Positions 9,790-20,883 of a DNA stretch of 39,359 nt are shown here, piece by piece (the stretch's first letter is position 1; each line of letters begins with the position of its first letter). Source of the DNA: Candidatus Nanopelagicales bacterium. Its GTDB lineage: Bacteria; Actinomycetota; Actinomycetes; S36-B12. The notes under the pieces are model-generated. The model did no database searches. It was not told where the DNA came from and saw only the letters and a list, made by a program, of their open reading frames with translations. A program made the translations under genes and the position numbers. The stretch spans positions 1 to 39,359 of the forward strand of contig JAURME010000144.1 in assembly GCA_030830865.1 (NCBI GenBank). Reading direction: 5' to 3'.

Positions 9790-11928
9790 ATGTTCGCTCG
9801 ACCCCGCACACGGACGTGGCGTGGGTTCCTCCTGCTGAACGTCGTGGCCTTCGCCTCGTACGCGGTCGTGGGCGCGCTCACCCTGCTGATTGGGCAGTAC
9901 AGCGGTCTGGCGTCGCCGGTGTGGCCTGCGGCCGGCATCGCCTTCGCCATGGTCTATGCGTGGGGTTGGCGGGTGCTGCCGGGCATCGTGCTCGGGTCAG
10001 TTCTCTCGAATGCGGTGACCCTGGCGCGGCTGGACGAGATCACGGTCGGCACCTTCGCGGTCACCGTCGCGATCGGCCTGGGCGCAGCGGTGGGGGCCGG
10101 GGTCGGTGCCGCACTCGTCACGAAGGCCGTCGGCCCCCAGGCCAGTCTCACACGTGGCGGGCAGATCGTCGCCTTCCTCGGCTTGGCCGGTGTCCTCGCC
10201 ACCACGCTCAATGCGTCCATCGCCACGGCAGCACAGGTGGCGGCCGGTACGGCCAGCGCCGACACGGCTATGGCCCTGTGGTTGACCTGGTGGGTCGGCG
10301 ATTCCATCGGCGTCATCGTCTTCGCGCCCATCACGCTCATGCTGATCCCCGACCAGGCCGTCGTCTGGCGAGGGAGGCGCTGGCGGGTGACCATTCCGGG
10401 CCTGGTCAGCGTTGCCCTCTTCGCGGGGTTCTTCGTCCAGTCCGAACTGCGGGAGCAGCAGGACGTGCAGTCGAGGGTCGAGCAGCTCGCGAACACTGCA
10501 GCAGCCGACCTCCAGCGCAACGTTGCCCGCCACCAGGAGGTCCTGCAGGGTCTCAGCAGCTACTTCGCGGCGTCCGAGGAGGTGACGGCCGAGGAGTTCG
10601 CGCAGTACACGCAGAGCGCTCTGCGGCGATTCCCCAACCTCGCGGCCCTCTCGTGGAATCCCATCGTGAGCAGTGGTGATCTCGCGACCTTCGAAGCCGA
10701 GCAGCGGCAGCAGCCCGGGTTGGAGGACTTCACCGTCACCGAGCAAACCGAGGACGGGGAGCTCATCCCCGTCACGCCGCGTGACTACTACGTGACTGTG
10801 GGTTTCATCGAGCCCCTGGATGCCAATCGTGCTGCTCTGGGTTTCGACATCAACTCCAACGACATCCGGCAGAGTGCCATCAACACCTCCCTCGAGTTGG
10901 GCCTTCCCTCGGCGACGGCGCCCATCGACCTCCTCCAGGAGGACGGCCCACAGAAGGGGATGCTGGCCCTCGTTCCGATCTTCGATCCGGTCGGAGCAGT
11001 TGACGAGTCCGGCCGCCCGATCGGATTCGCCGTCGGCGTGTACCGGCTCACAGACCTCCTCGCGGACACCTTCACCGGCACTGAATGGGACGACATCGAC
11101 CTGAACCTCGTGGACGTCACGAGCCCGACCGACCCGCAGGAGATCGCGGACCGCGCAGCCATCCACCCCCCGACCGTGGATCTGGCCCCTGGTGCTGATC
11201 CCGTCGCCCGGAGTGACCGCTTCACCGTCTTCGGGCGCACGTGGCAGTTGGAGGTGACGCCCACGAGCGGCCCCTTGGCGAACCGGTCGATCACTGCGAA
11301 CCCCAGCATGGAGATCGTCGGCCTGCTCGTGGTCTTCCTGCTGATGGCGTTCATCCTGCTCGTCACCGGTCTGGAGCGTCAGGCGGTCCGGAAGGCTGAG
11401 CTTTCGGAGGCGGAGGCGAACACCGACCCCCTGACCGAGCTGGCCAACCGGCGTTCCTTCGTGGCCCATCTCGAGCGTGTTCGCGAACGCACGCAGTCCC
11501 AGGGATCGGTCGACGCCCTCCTGTTCCTCGATCTCGACAGGTTCAAGGCCGTCAACGACCTCGGCGGTCACGACGCGGGCGATCTGATGCTGCGTTCCGT
11601 GGCGCGAGCCCTGCGTGACAACGTCCGCAGCCGCGACCTCGTCGCGCGGATCGGCGGGGACGAGTTCGCCATCGTGCTGAACGACTGTGAGGCCGAACGG
11701 GCCGTGCAGATCGGGGCATCACTGGTGTCGGCGGTGGAGGCCGCCCGGGTGCCTGATCACGGCGGGGATCTCAGTGTGGGTGTCAGCATCGGCATCGTCG
11801 AGATTCGGCCCGGTGACGGGCTCGGGATCGACGAACTCATCCGTCGCGCCGATGACGCCTGTTACGACGCGAAGCACAACGGGGGAGGAGTGCGCCTCTA
11901 CCGGGAGGACAACGTTCCTTTGGCCTGA
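9790..11928 (+). CDS. MASE1-CHASE-GGDEF diguanylate cyclase
   Basis: N-terminal multi-TM MASE1-like region (SPVWPAAGIAFA), CHASE-like sensor region, GGDEF domain with intact GGDEF and upstream RSRD inhibitory-site motif. Confidence 0.85.
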   Translation: MFARPRTRTWRGFLLLNVVAFASYAVVGALTLLIGQYSGLASPVWPAAGIAFAMVYAWGWRVLPGIVLGSVLSNAVTLARLDEITVGTFAVTVAIGLGAAVGAGVGAALVTKAVGPQASLTRGGQIVAFLGLAGVLATTLNASIATAAQVAAGTASADTAMALWLTWWVGDSIGVIVFAPITLMLIPDQAVVWRGRRWRVTIPGLVSVALFAGFFVQSELREQQDVQSRVEQLANTAAADLQRNVARHQEVLQGLSSYFAASEEVTAEEFAQYTQSALRRFPNLAALSWNPIVSSGDLATFEAEQRQQPGLEDFTVTEQTEDGELIPVTPRDYYVTVGFIEPLDANRAALGFDINSNDIRQSAINTSLELGLPSATAPIDLLQEDGPQKGMLALVPIFDPVGAVDESGRPIGFAVGVYRLTDLLADTFTGTEWDDIDLNLVDVTSPTDPQEIADRAAIHPPTVDLAPGADPVARSDRFTVFGRTWQLEVTPTSGPLANRSITANPSMEIVGLLVVFLLMAFILLVTGLERQAVRKAELSEAEANTDPLTELANRRSFVAHLERVRERTQSQGSVDALLFLDLDRFKAVNDLGGHDAGDLMLRSVARALRDNVRSRDLVARIGGDEFAIVLNDCEAERAVQIGASLVSAVEAARVPDHGGDLSVGVSIGIVEIRPGDGLGIDELIRRADDACYDAKHNGGGVRLYREDNVPLA

Positions 11929-12476
11929 CGCCAGCGCTCCCACAGGGCGAGGGCAGCCAGGCTGTGGGAGTCGGTCAGGCGGCCGGCGTCCACCAGCCTC
12001 CACAGCTCGGCGACCGTGAACGCGTCGGAGCGCATGTCCTGCTCCTCGATCTCGCGCCGGGGCGGCACCTGCTCCAGGTCCTCGGCGAGGAACACGTCGA
12101 AACCATTGGACGATCGGCCGTAGCCGGCGTGCAGGAACCCCAGGTGGTGCCAGCGGCTCGCCCGGAGTCCGGCCTCCTCCTCGAGCTCGACGGCCGCCAC
12201 CTCGGGCGGGGATGCCGCACGCTCCCCGACCACCGATCCCTGCGGGAACTCCCACAGTCGGGCCCCCACCGGGTAGCGGAACTGCTCGACGAGGTGGAAG
12301 CGCTCACCGTCCCAGGGCATCACCAGGGTGAAGTCCCTGGCCCGCATCACGCCGTAGAGTCCGGTGGACCCGTCCCTTCGCTCGACGGTGTCCTCGGTGA
12401 GGGTCATCCACGGGTTCTCGTAGACGATCCGGGAGTTCAGGCACCGTACGTCGGGGTCATCGGCTCCCGTCGTCAT
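11898..12476 (-). CDS. NUDIX hydrolase, ADP-ribose pyrophosphatase-like
   Basis: WEFPQGSVVGERAASPPEVAAVELEEEAGL (divergent Nudix box); overlaps the 3' end of the GGDEF gene. Confidence 0.75.
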   Translation of the reverse strand: MTTGADDPDVRCLNSRIVYENPWMTLTEDTVERRDGSTGLYGVMRARDFTLVMPWDGERFHLVEQFRYPVGARLWEFPQGSVVGERAASPPEVAAVELEEEAGLRASRWHHLGFLHAGYGRSSNGFDVFLAEDLEQVPPRREIEEQDMRSDAFTVAELWRLVDAGRLTDSHSLAALALWERWRQAKGTLSSR

Positions 12477-12570
12477 GTGACGAATCTAGCGTTCCGGTCA
12501 ACCGGCTCCGGCGGGATCGTCAAGCCCCTAGTCTGCGGAACGACCCTGATCGACGAATGAACGGAGCAGC

Positions 12571-13455
12571 ATGCGAGCCGAGCTCATGCCCGGCAATGAC
12601 CAGCGACTCGCCCTGGGCGAGGGTCCGGTGTGGGACGTGGAGCGCCAGAGACTGTGGTGGGTCGACAGCGAGGCCGGCCTCGTGTTCCGCGGTCGCCTCG
12701 ACGGCGAAGACCTGATCGTGGAGGAGACGCGCGATCTGGGCGAGAAGGTCGGTTCGGTGGCACCCGCATCAGATGGCGGCCTGCTCATCGCCGTTGAGCA
12801 TCACGTGCTCGTGACGGACGCCGACGGCTCGGTGACTGAGGCCATCCGCGTCCTGCCCGACGATCTGCGGAGTCGGCTGAACGACGGCACATGCGACCCG
12901 GTCGGCCGGTTCCTTGTCGGAAGCGTTCGACTCGACGGCCGTCAGGCCGAGGAGTCGCTGTGGGCGATCGAGACCGGTCGAACGGTGCGTCAGGTCACCT
13001 CGGGGATCTCGGTCTCCAACGGCATCGGGTTCTCCCCGGACGGCGGGACCATGTACTACGTGGAGAGTCGACCCGGCACCGTCCTGGCCTTCGACTACGA
13101 CGTCGTCTCCGGTGCGGCGACGAATCGCCGGGCGCTGCTGGACTGCGGCGGGACGCCCGACGGTCTGGCCGTGGACGTCGAGGGCAACCTCTGGGTGGCC
13201 TTCTTCGGCGAGGGCGCCGTCCGGCGCATCAGCCCGGAGGGTGAGGTCCTGGCGTCGGTGGAGGTCGCCGCCCCGAACGCCACGTGCCCGGAGTTCGCCG
13301 GCCCTGACCTCGATCAGCTCGTCATCACCTCGGCGCGTTACCGGATGCAGGACGATGCGCTGGCCGAATGGCCCTTGAGCGGTGCCACGTTCGTGGCCTC
13401 CCCGGGAGTGGCGGGCCTGCCCCCGACGCGGTGGGCCGGCTCGACAGAGCGGTAG
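12571..13455 (+). CDS. SMP-30/gluconolactonase/LRE family protein
   Basis: LGEGPVWDVERQRLWWVDSEAG, SNGIGFSPDGGTMYYVES, DGLAVDVEGNLWVAFFGEGAVRRISPEG. Confidence 0.88.
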   Translation: MRAELMPGNDQRLALGEGPVWDVERQRLWWVDSEAGLVFRGRLDGEDLIVEETRDLGEKVGSVAPASDGGLLIAVEHHVLVTDADGSVTEAIRVLPDDLRSRLNDGTCDPVGRFLVGSVRLDGRQAEESLWAIETGRTVRQVTSGISVSNGIGFSPDGGTMYYVESRPGTVLAFDYDVVSGAATNRRALLDCGGTPDGLAVDVEGNLWVAFFGEGAVRRISPEGEVLASVEVAAPNATCPEFAGPDLDQLVITSARYRMQDDALAEWPLSGATFVASPGVAGLPPTRWAGSTER

Positions 13456-13458
13456 GCT

Positions 13459-14004
13459 TCAGCCGTCCAAGGAGATCCGGGCGACGATCTCGTGGTGAGG
13501 GCGCGGGCCCCCCGTGGAGCGGATGAGTTCGACCTCCGTGACCGACCACTGGGGCCCGCGGTAGCCGAGGAGTGCATCCACGAAGGGCAGGGGCGACCCG
13601 CGGCGCATCCGACCGATCGTCAGGTGCGGTCGCCACGTGCGACGGTCCGGCACCGCGCCCGATCCGCGGACCAGGGCCGGAAGTGCGTGGGCGAATGCCG
13701 CCAGACGATCCCTGGAGGCTCCCTCCTCGACTCCGGCCCAGAGGACCTGCCGACCGAAGGCGCCCGCGGAGGCGAGTCGGACCCCGTCGATGGGTGCGTA
13801 CTCGCTCCAGTCGTGGAGGCGTTCAGCCACCTCCTCATCCACAGCATCGTCTGGATCGCCGAGGAACCCGACCGTGATGTGCCAGAGGTCAGGTGAGATC
13901 CAGCGGACGTCCGGTGCTGACGGCAGTCGGCGGAGCGAGTGCAGAACCTCCTGCAGATCCTCGATGGCCCCCTCCTCGGGGCGCACCGCGACGAACAGGC
14001 TCAC
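13459..14004 (-). CDS. thpR: RNA 2',3'-cyclic phosphodiesterase
   Basis: GTG start; two HxT/SVG-type motifs HITVGFLG and HLTIGRMR. Confidence 0.85.
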   Translation of the reverse strand: MSLFVAVRPEEGAIEDLQEVLHSLRRLPSAPDVRWISPDLWHITVGFLGDPDDAVDEEVAERLHDWSEYAPIDGVRLASAGAFGRQVLWAGVEEGASRDRLAAFAHALPALVRGSGAVPDRRTWRPHLTIGRMRRGSPLPFVDALLGYRGPQWSVTEVELIRSTGGPRPHHEIVARISLDG

Positions 14005-14026
14005 CGGGAGCGGCCGTGATGGCAGG

Positions 14027-14989
14027 TCAGGCGGAGGCGGCGTCGAGCTGTGCGATCTCGTCGGCCGAGAGCTCCAGCGAGCCCATCGGGGCGAGGTCGG
14101 CAAGCTGGGCGACCGTGCGGCCGCTGGCCAACGGCGCCACGATGCCGGGACGCGTGAGCAGCCAGGCCAGAGACACCGCAGCGACCGGAACTCCGTGCGC
14201 GGCGGCGATGCTGTCGAGGGTCGAGATGACGCGATCTCCGCGCTCGCCGAGGTACACCTCGGCGCCCTTGGCCCGGGCACTCTCGACGGTGGCACCGGGA
14301 CGGTACTTGCCGGTGAGGAATCCTTTCGCAAGCGCGTAGTAGGGCAGCGAGGCGAGACCGAACTCGTCGACGATCGGGGCGAGCGCGCGCTCGTACTCGG
14401 CGCGCTCCATCAGGTTGTACAGGTCCTGGATGGCGATGAAGGGGGAGAGGTCGTGCTCCCGCTGCATGCGAAGCGCCTCGACGAGTCGCTCGGGGGTGAA
14501 GTTCGAGGCCGCGAGGTATTTCACGGTGCCGGCCTTCACGAGTTCGTCGAAGGCGGTCAGCCACTCGAGCATCGGGACGGACTCGTCGTCCTCGTGTGCG
14601 TAGTACAGGTCGATGTAATCGGTCTGAAGTCGCTCGAGGGAGTCGTCCAGTGCCGCTCGGATGTTGTCGGGCGCCAGGCCGGCGCGCGCCGGCAGCTTGG
14701 CGACCTTGGTGGCGATGATGAGGTTCTCGCGACCGCCGCGCTCGGCCAGCCACTCTCCGATGATGCGCTCGGAGTCGCCGCCGGTGTTGCCGGGGATCCA
14801 GTGCGAGTACGCATCGGCGGTGTCGATGAAGTTGCCACCGAAGCCGACGTAGGCGTCGAGGATGTCGAAGGAGGTGTCGCGGTCCGCCGTCCAGCCGAAG
14901 ACGTTGCCGCCGAAGCACAGGGGCGACACGAGCAGGTCGGTTCTGCCGAGCGGGCGGGTGGGGGCGAGAGGGGCGTCAGCGTTGGCCAT
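14027..14989 (-). CDS. Aldo/keto reductase
   Basis: PLGRTDLLVSPLCFGGNVFG, DTADAYSHWIPGNTGGDSERIIGEWL, IDLYYAHEDDESVPMLEWL. Confidence 0.9.
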   Translation of the reverse strand: MANADAPLAPTRPLGRTDLLVSPLCFGGNVFGWTADRDTSFDILDAYVGFGGNFIDTADAYSHWIPGNTGGDSERIIGEWLAERGGRENLIIATKVAKLPARAGLAPDNIRAALDDSLERLQTDYIDLYYAHEDDESVPMLEWLTAFDELVKAGTVKYLAASNFTPERLVEALRMQREHDLSPFIAIQDLYNLMERAEYERALAPIVDEFGLASLPYYALAKGFLTGKYRPGATVESARAKGAEVYLGERGDRVISTLDSIAAAHGVPVAAVSLAWLLTRPGIVAPLASGRTVAQLADLAPMGSLELSADEIAQLDAASA

Positions 14990-15022
14990 GCAGCCATTCT
15001 GGCACTTGTCTAGACGAGTGGG

Positions 15023-15721
15023 TCAGGCAACGGTGCGGTAGATGAGATCAGTGATCGTGCGTCCTTCGCGGAGGGCCCGTGACTCGTAGTGGGTGACGGG
15101 ACGGTCCGCCGGTCGTTCCACGATCCCGCCGCTCCAGTGCCGCTCGGCGTCGAAGCACTCGGCCATCGCGTCGGCATACTCCTGCCAGTCCGTCGCCAGA
15201 TGCCAGAAGCCGCCGACCTGGAGCCGGGATCGCACGAGGTCGAGGATCGCCGGCTGGACGAGTCTGCGCTTGTGGTGCCGGGCCTTGGGCCAGGGGTCCG
15301 GGAAGAAGCTGCGCACTCCGGCCAGCGAGTGCGGCGGCACCATCGTCTCCAGGATCGCGAGCGCATCGCCCTCGCTCACCCGGACATTGGTGATGTCGGC
15401 GTCGGTGACGTCGGCGAGCAGCGTCCCGAGCCCCGGGGTGTGGACGTCGACGGCCCAGACACCGATGCCCGGATCCTCCTGGGCCATCCCGAGGGTCGCT
15501 CGACCGTCACCGCAGCCGATCTCGACGACGACGGGAATGCCCGCGCCCCAGTGGTCACGGAACGCCAGCGGGGCATCGGACCAGGGGATCACGAGGTCGG
15601 TCCGCGTGACCAGGGCGGCCTCCGCGCGGCGGGTGATCCTCGACCGGCGCGGCTTGAAGGTCCGGATGCCCGGTCGCAGTGCGCCGGAATGCGGGAGCCC
15701 GCGGGAGCGCTCACCGCTCAC
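15023..15721 (-). CDS. trmB: tRNA (guanine-N7-)-methyltransferase
   Basis: VVVEIGCGDGRATLGMA, SFFPDPWPKARHHKRRLVQP; GTG start overlapping the upstream stop. Confidence 0.92.
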   Translation of the reverse strand: MSGERSRGLPHSGALRPGIRTFKPRRSRITRRAEAALVTRTDLVIPWSDAPLAFRDHWGAGIPVVVEIGCGDGRATLGMAQEDPGIGVWAVDVHTPGLGTLLADVTDADITNVRVSEGDALAILETMVPPHSLAGVRSFFPDPWPKARHHKRRLVQPAILDLVRSRLQVGGFWHLATDWQEYADAMAECFDAERHWSGGIVERPADRPVTHYESRALREGRTITDLIYRTVA

Positions 15722-16458
15722 GTGTCGACCCGCAGGCGCAGCGGAGCGTTCACCCGGTGCTTGCGATCGTGCTCGATGCGCCAGGCCGATCCCACGCCGC
15801 GGGAGCGGAACTCCCAGGTGCCGTCGTCGCCCGGCCCCGCCGAGAGCAGTGCGGTGTCCTCGTCGATCCCGACCACGACGGTGTCGGGGGAGATGAGCGG
15901 ACGCATGACGGAGTCGGGGATGAATCGGCTGTACTTGTCGAAGTGCGGGAGCACGCGAAGATCCGGCAGCACCCCGAGGCCGTCGGTGCCGCCCTTGCGC
16001 GGATGGCGGATCTCCGGCACGTACCCACCGAGGGACATCGCCCCCGCGCTGCAGCCGGCCAACGAGGCCCCGCTCCGCCACTCCGCGAGGATCGCGTCCC
16101 ACACCCTTGTGCCGCGAAGGGTGCGGGACAGGTGCCGTGGACTGCCACCGGACAGGTAGACGAGTCCGGCTCCGGCGATCGCATCGACGTGCTCGTCGTC
16201 GTCGGCATCGGCTCGGGTGCGCACATCGACGATGACCTGCTCCGCGCCCAGCCGGTCGGCAGCCTCGGCCCCGAGGCGATGCCACTTCGCGAGGGTCGCG
16301 TCACCCTCGGGTGCGGCGGCGGTCGCCAACTGCACATAGCGCGGGGGTCTGTTCTCGAGGAGCCACGCCTCGATGTCGTGCATCACGGGCAGGTACTCGC
16401 CGCTGCCCACCAGTGCCAGACGACCGGGGGTCGTGGATCCTGCGCTCGCGTCGCTCAC
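15718..16458 (-). CDS. Peptidase S51 / cyanophycinase-like type 1 glutamine amidotransferase-like protein
   Basis: LAGCSAGAMSLGG nucleophile motif, VYLSGGSPRHL. Confidence 0.75.
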   Translation of the reverse strand: MSDASAGSTTPGRLALVGSGEYLPVMHDIEAWLLENRPPRYVQLATAAAPEGDATLAKWHRLGAEAADRLGAEQVIVDVRTRADADDDEHVDAIAGAGLVYLSGGSPRHLSRTLRGTRVWDAILAEWRSGASLAGCSAGAMSLGGYVPEIRHPRKGGTDGLGVLPDLRVLPHFDKYSRFIPDSVMRPLISPDTVVVGIDEDTALLSAGPGDDGTWEFRSRGVGSAWRIEHDRKHRVNAPLRLRVDT

Positions 16459-16474
16459 GGCCCGAGGGTAGCGA

Positions 16475-18368
<1,894 letters not shown>

Positions 18369-18377
18369 GGTCGTGCC

Positions 18378-18593
18378 ATGAACGAGCAGGCCTTCTCCGT
18401 GACCGGCATGACCTGCGACCACTGCGTTCATGCGGTCACCGAGGAGCTGAGCGCTCTGGCAGGAGTGACCTCCGTGGACATCGACCTCCGCGCGGGCGAC
18501 GCGTCGTTCGTCCACGTGACGAGCAATTCGCCACTCGACGTCGATGCTGTGCGTGCGGCCATCGACGAGGCGGGCTACGAGCTCGTCTTCTGA
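18378..18593 (+). CDS. copZ: Heavy-metal-associated (HMA) domain copper chaperone
   Basis: VTGMTCDHCVHAVTEELSAL, 71 aa, upstream of copA. Confidence 0.88.
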   Translation: MNEQAFSVTGMTCDHCVHAVTEELSALAGVTSVDIDLRAGDASFVHVTSNSPLDVDAVRAAIDEAGYELVF

Positions 18594-18623
18594 ATTCGTG
18601 ACACCGATGATCAGGATGATGTC

Positions 18624-20876
18624 ATGACCGAGATCGACCTCGACATCACCGGCATGACCTGTTCCTCGTGCGCGATGCGCATCGAGAAGAAGCTCAACCG
18701 CATGGCCGGCGTGCAGGCCACTGTCAACTACGCCACGGAGAAGGCACACGTCGTCCTTCCCGAGGGAGTCAGCGTCGACGACGCCATCGCCGTCGTCGAG
18801 GCGACGGGATATCACGTGACACCACCGCCTGTCCCCAACAGGGCGACCGAGGACATCAATGAGGGCCGTGACACTCAGGAGATCGCCGACCTCCGCCAGC
18901 GACTTATCATCAGCACGATCCTCGCCATCCCCGTGGTCATCCTCGCGATGGTGCCGCCACTGCAGTTCACCTACTGGCAGTGGGCCTCGCTGACCCTGGC
19001 CGCACCCGTCGCCGTCTGGGGAGCGCTGCCCTTCCATCGAGCCGCGTGGCTTAATGCCCGGCATGGTGCGGCGACCATGGACACCCTCGTATCCGTCGGT
19101 GTCAGCGCGGCGTTCCTGTGGTCGCTCTATGCGCTCTTCCTCGGTGGCGCGGGTCAGGCCGGCATGACGATGTCGTTCAGCCTGCTGCCTCAGGAGTCGG
19201 GCGGCACGCCGGAGGTCTACCTCGAGGTGGCCGCCGCAGTCACCGTCTTCCTCCTCCTCGGCCGCTACCTCGAGGCTCGCGCCAAGAGCCGCTCCGGTGA
19301 GGCGCTGCGCGCCCTGGCCGAGCAGGGGGCTCGGGAAGCCTCGGTCCTACGCGACGGTGTCGAAGTGCTCGTGCCGATCGAGCAGGTGGTCGTCGGCGAC
19401 CGGTTCGTCGTCCGACCGGGGGAGAAGGTCGCCACCGACGGGGTCGTGGTCGAGGGTGCGTCGGCGATCGATACGAGTCTGGTGACCGGCGAGCCCGTGC
19501 CCGTCGACGTGACGGTCGGGGACACAGTCATCGGGGCGACCGTCAACGCCGGCGGACGGCTCATCGTCGAGGCGACCCGAGTGGGGGCCGACACCCAGCT
19601 GTCCCAGATCGCCCGGCTCGTCGAGCAGGCTCAGGCCGGCAAGGCTCCGGTGCAGCGCCTGGCCGATCGCGTGGCCGGCGTGTTCGTACCGATCGTCATC
19701 GGACTCGCTCTGGTCACGCTCCTCGGCTGGATTCTCGTGACCGGTGACGTCCAGATGGCGTTCACCGCGGCCGTAGCGGTCCTCATCATCGCCTGCCCCT
19801 GCGCCCTGGGGCTCGCCACACCGACCGCCCTGCTGGTCGGGACAGGTCGGGGTGCGCAGCTCGGCATCCTCATCAAGGGCCCGCAGGTGCTGGAGTCCAC
19901 GCGTCGCGTCGACACGATGGTCCTGGACAAGACGGGCACCGTCACCACCGGTCGCATGACCCTCGCCCACGTCGTTCCCGAGCCGATGGGCGAGGTGTCC
20001 GAGGCCGATCTGCTCCGCTGGGCTGGAGCCGTCGAGGATGCGTCCGAGCACCCGATCGGGCGCGCCGTCGCCGACGCCGCGAGGGAGCGGCTCGACGGTC
20101 TGCCCACCGTGGAGGGGTTCGCCGCCACTCCAGGACGCGGGGTGCAGGGGGTCGTCGACGGCCGCGCCATCGTTGCAGGCCGACCCTCGTGGCTCGTCGA
20201 GGAGTGGTCAGTCGTCGAACCCGAGGCGTTGTCGTCGGCGCGGCGGGAGCAGGAGGCCGACGGACGCACGGTGATCGCGGTCGCCGTCGACGGCCGGCCG
20301 GCGGGCCTGCTCGTCGTCTCCGACACCGTCAAGGCCGGAAGTCGCGAGGCCGTCGCTGCCATGCGGGCGCTGGGGCTGGCACCGGTGCTCCTGACAGGCG
20401 ATCAGCGGCAGGCTGCGGAGCGAGTCGCACGAGAGGTCGGGATCGACGTGGTCATCGCCGATGTGTTGCCGGAGGGCAAAGCCGATGCCGTCGCAGACCT
20501 GCAGGCCCGGGGTGCCGTGGTCGCCATGGTGGGAGACGGTGTCAACGACGCGGCCGCGCTGGCTCGCGCTGATCTCGGCATGGCGATGGGAACGGGCACG
20601 GATGTCGCCATGGAGGCGTCAGACATCACGCTGGTCCGCAGCGACCTCTCCGCGGCCGTCGACGGCATCCGACTGTCGCGGCGGACGCTGGCGATCATCA
20701 AGGGCAACCTGTTCTGGGCCTTCGCGTACAACGTCGCCGCGATCCCAATGGCGATGGCGGGACTGCTCAACCCGCTCATCGCGGGAGCGGCTATGGCCTT
20801 CTCCTCGGTGTTCGTGGTCACCAACAGCCTGCGACTGCGCGGCTTCCGCAGCACGGCTGGCGACCGTCCTGCATGA
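18624..20876 (+). CDS. copA: Copper-translocating P-type ATPase
   Basis: GMTCSSC HMA motif, CPCALGLATPTA, DKTGTVTTG, HPIGRAV, MVGDGVNDAAAL. Confidence 0.95.
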   Translation: MTEIDLDITGMTCSSCAMRIEKKLNRMAGVQATVNYATEKAHVVLPEGVSVDDAIAVVEATGYHVTPPPVPNRATEDINEGRDTQEIADLRQRLIISTILAIPVVILAMVPPLQFTYWQWASLTLAAPVAVWGALPFHRAAWLNARHGAATMDTLVSVGVSAAFLWSLYALFLGGAGQAGMTMSFSLLPQESGGTPEVYLEVAAAVTVFLLLGRYLEARAKSRSGEALRALAEQGAREASVLRDGVEVLVPIEQVVVGDRFVVRPGEKVATDGVVVEGASAIDTSLVTGEPVPVDVTVGDTVIGATVNAGGRLIVEATRVGADTQLSQIARLVEQAQAGKAPVQRLADRVAGVFVPIVIGLALVTLLGWILVTGDVQMAFTAAVAVLIIACPCALGLATPTALLVGTGRGAQLGILIKGPQVLESTRRVDTMVLDKTGTVTTGRMTLAHVVPEPMGEVSEADLLRWAGAVEDASEHPIGRAVADAARERLDGLPTVEGFAATPGRGVQGVVDGRAIVAGRPSWLVEEWSVVEPEALSSARREQEADGRTVIAVAVDGRPAGLLVVSDTVKAGSREAVAAMRALGLAPVLLTGDQRQAAERVAREVGIDVVIADVLPEGKADAVADLQARGAVVAMVGDGVNDAAALARADLGMAMGTGTDVAMEASDITLVRSDLSAAVDGIRLSRRTLAIIKGNLFWAFAYNVAAIPMAMAGLLNPLIAGAAMAFSSVFVVTNSLRLRGFRSTAGDRPA

Positions 20877-20883
20877 TCGTCCG

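Noticed and set aside
9997-11571. 524-aa minus-strand ORF
   Set aside because: Antisense to the GGDEF gene; composition of an antisense frame.
13637-15013. 458-aa plus-strand ORF
   Set aside because: Antisense to thpR and the aldo/keto reductase, which have clear motifs.
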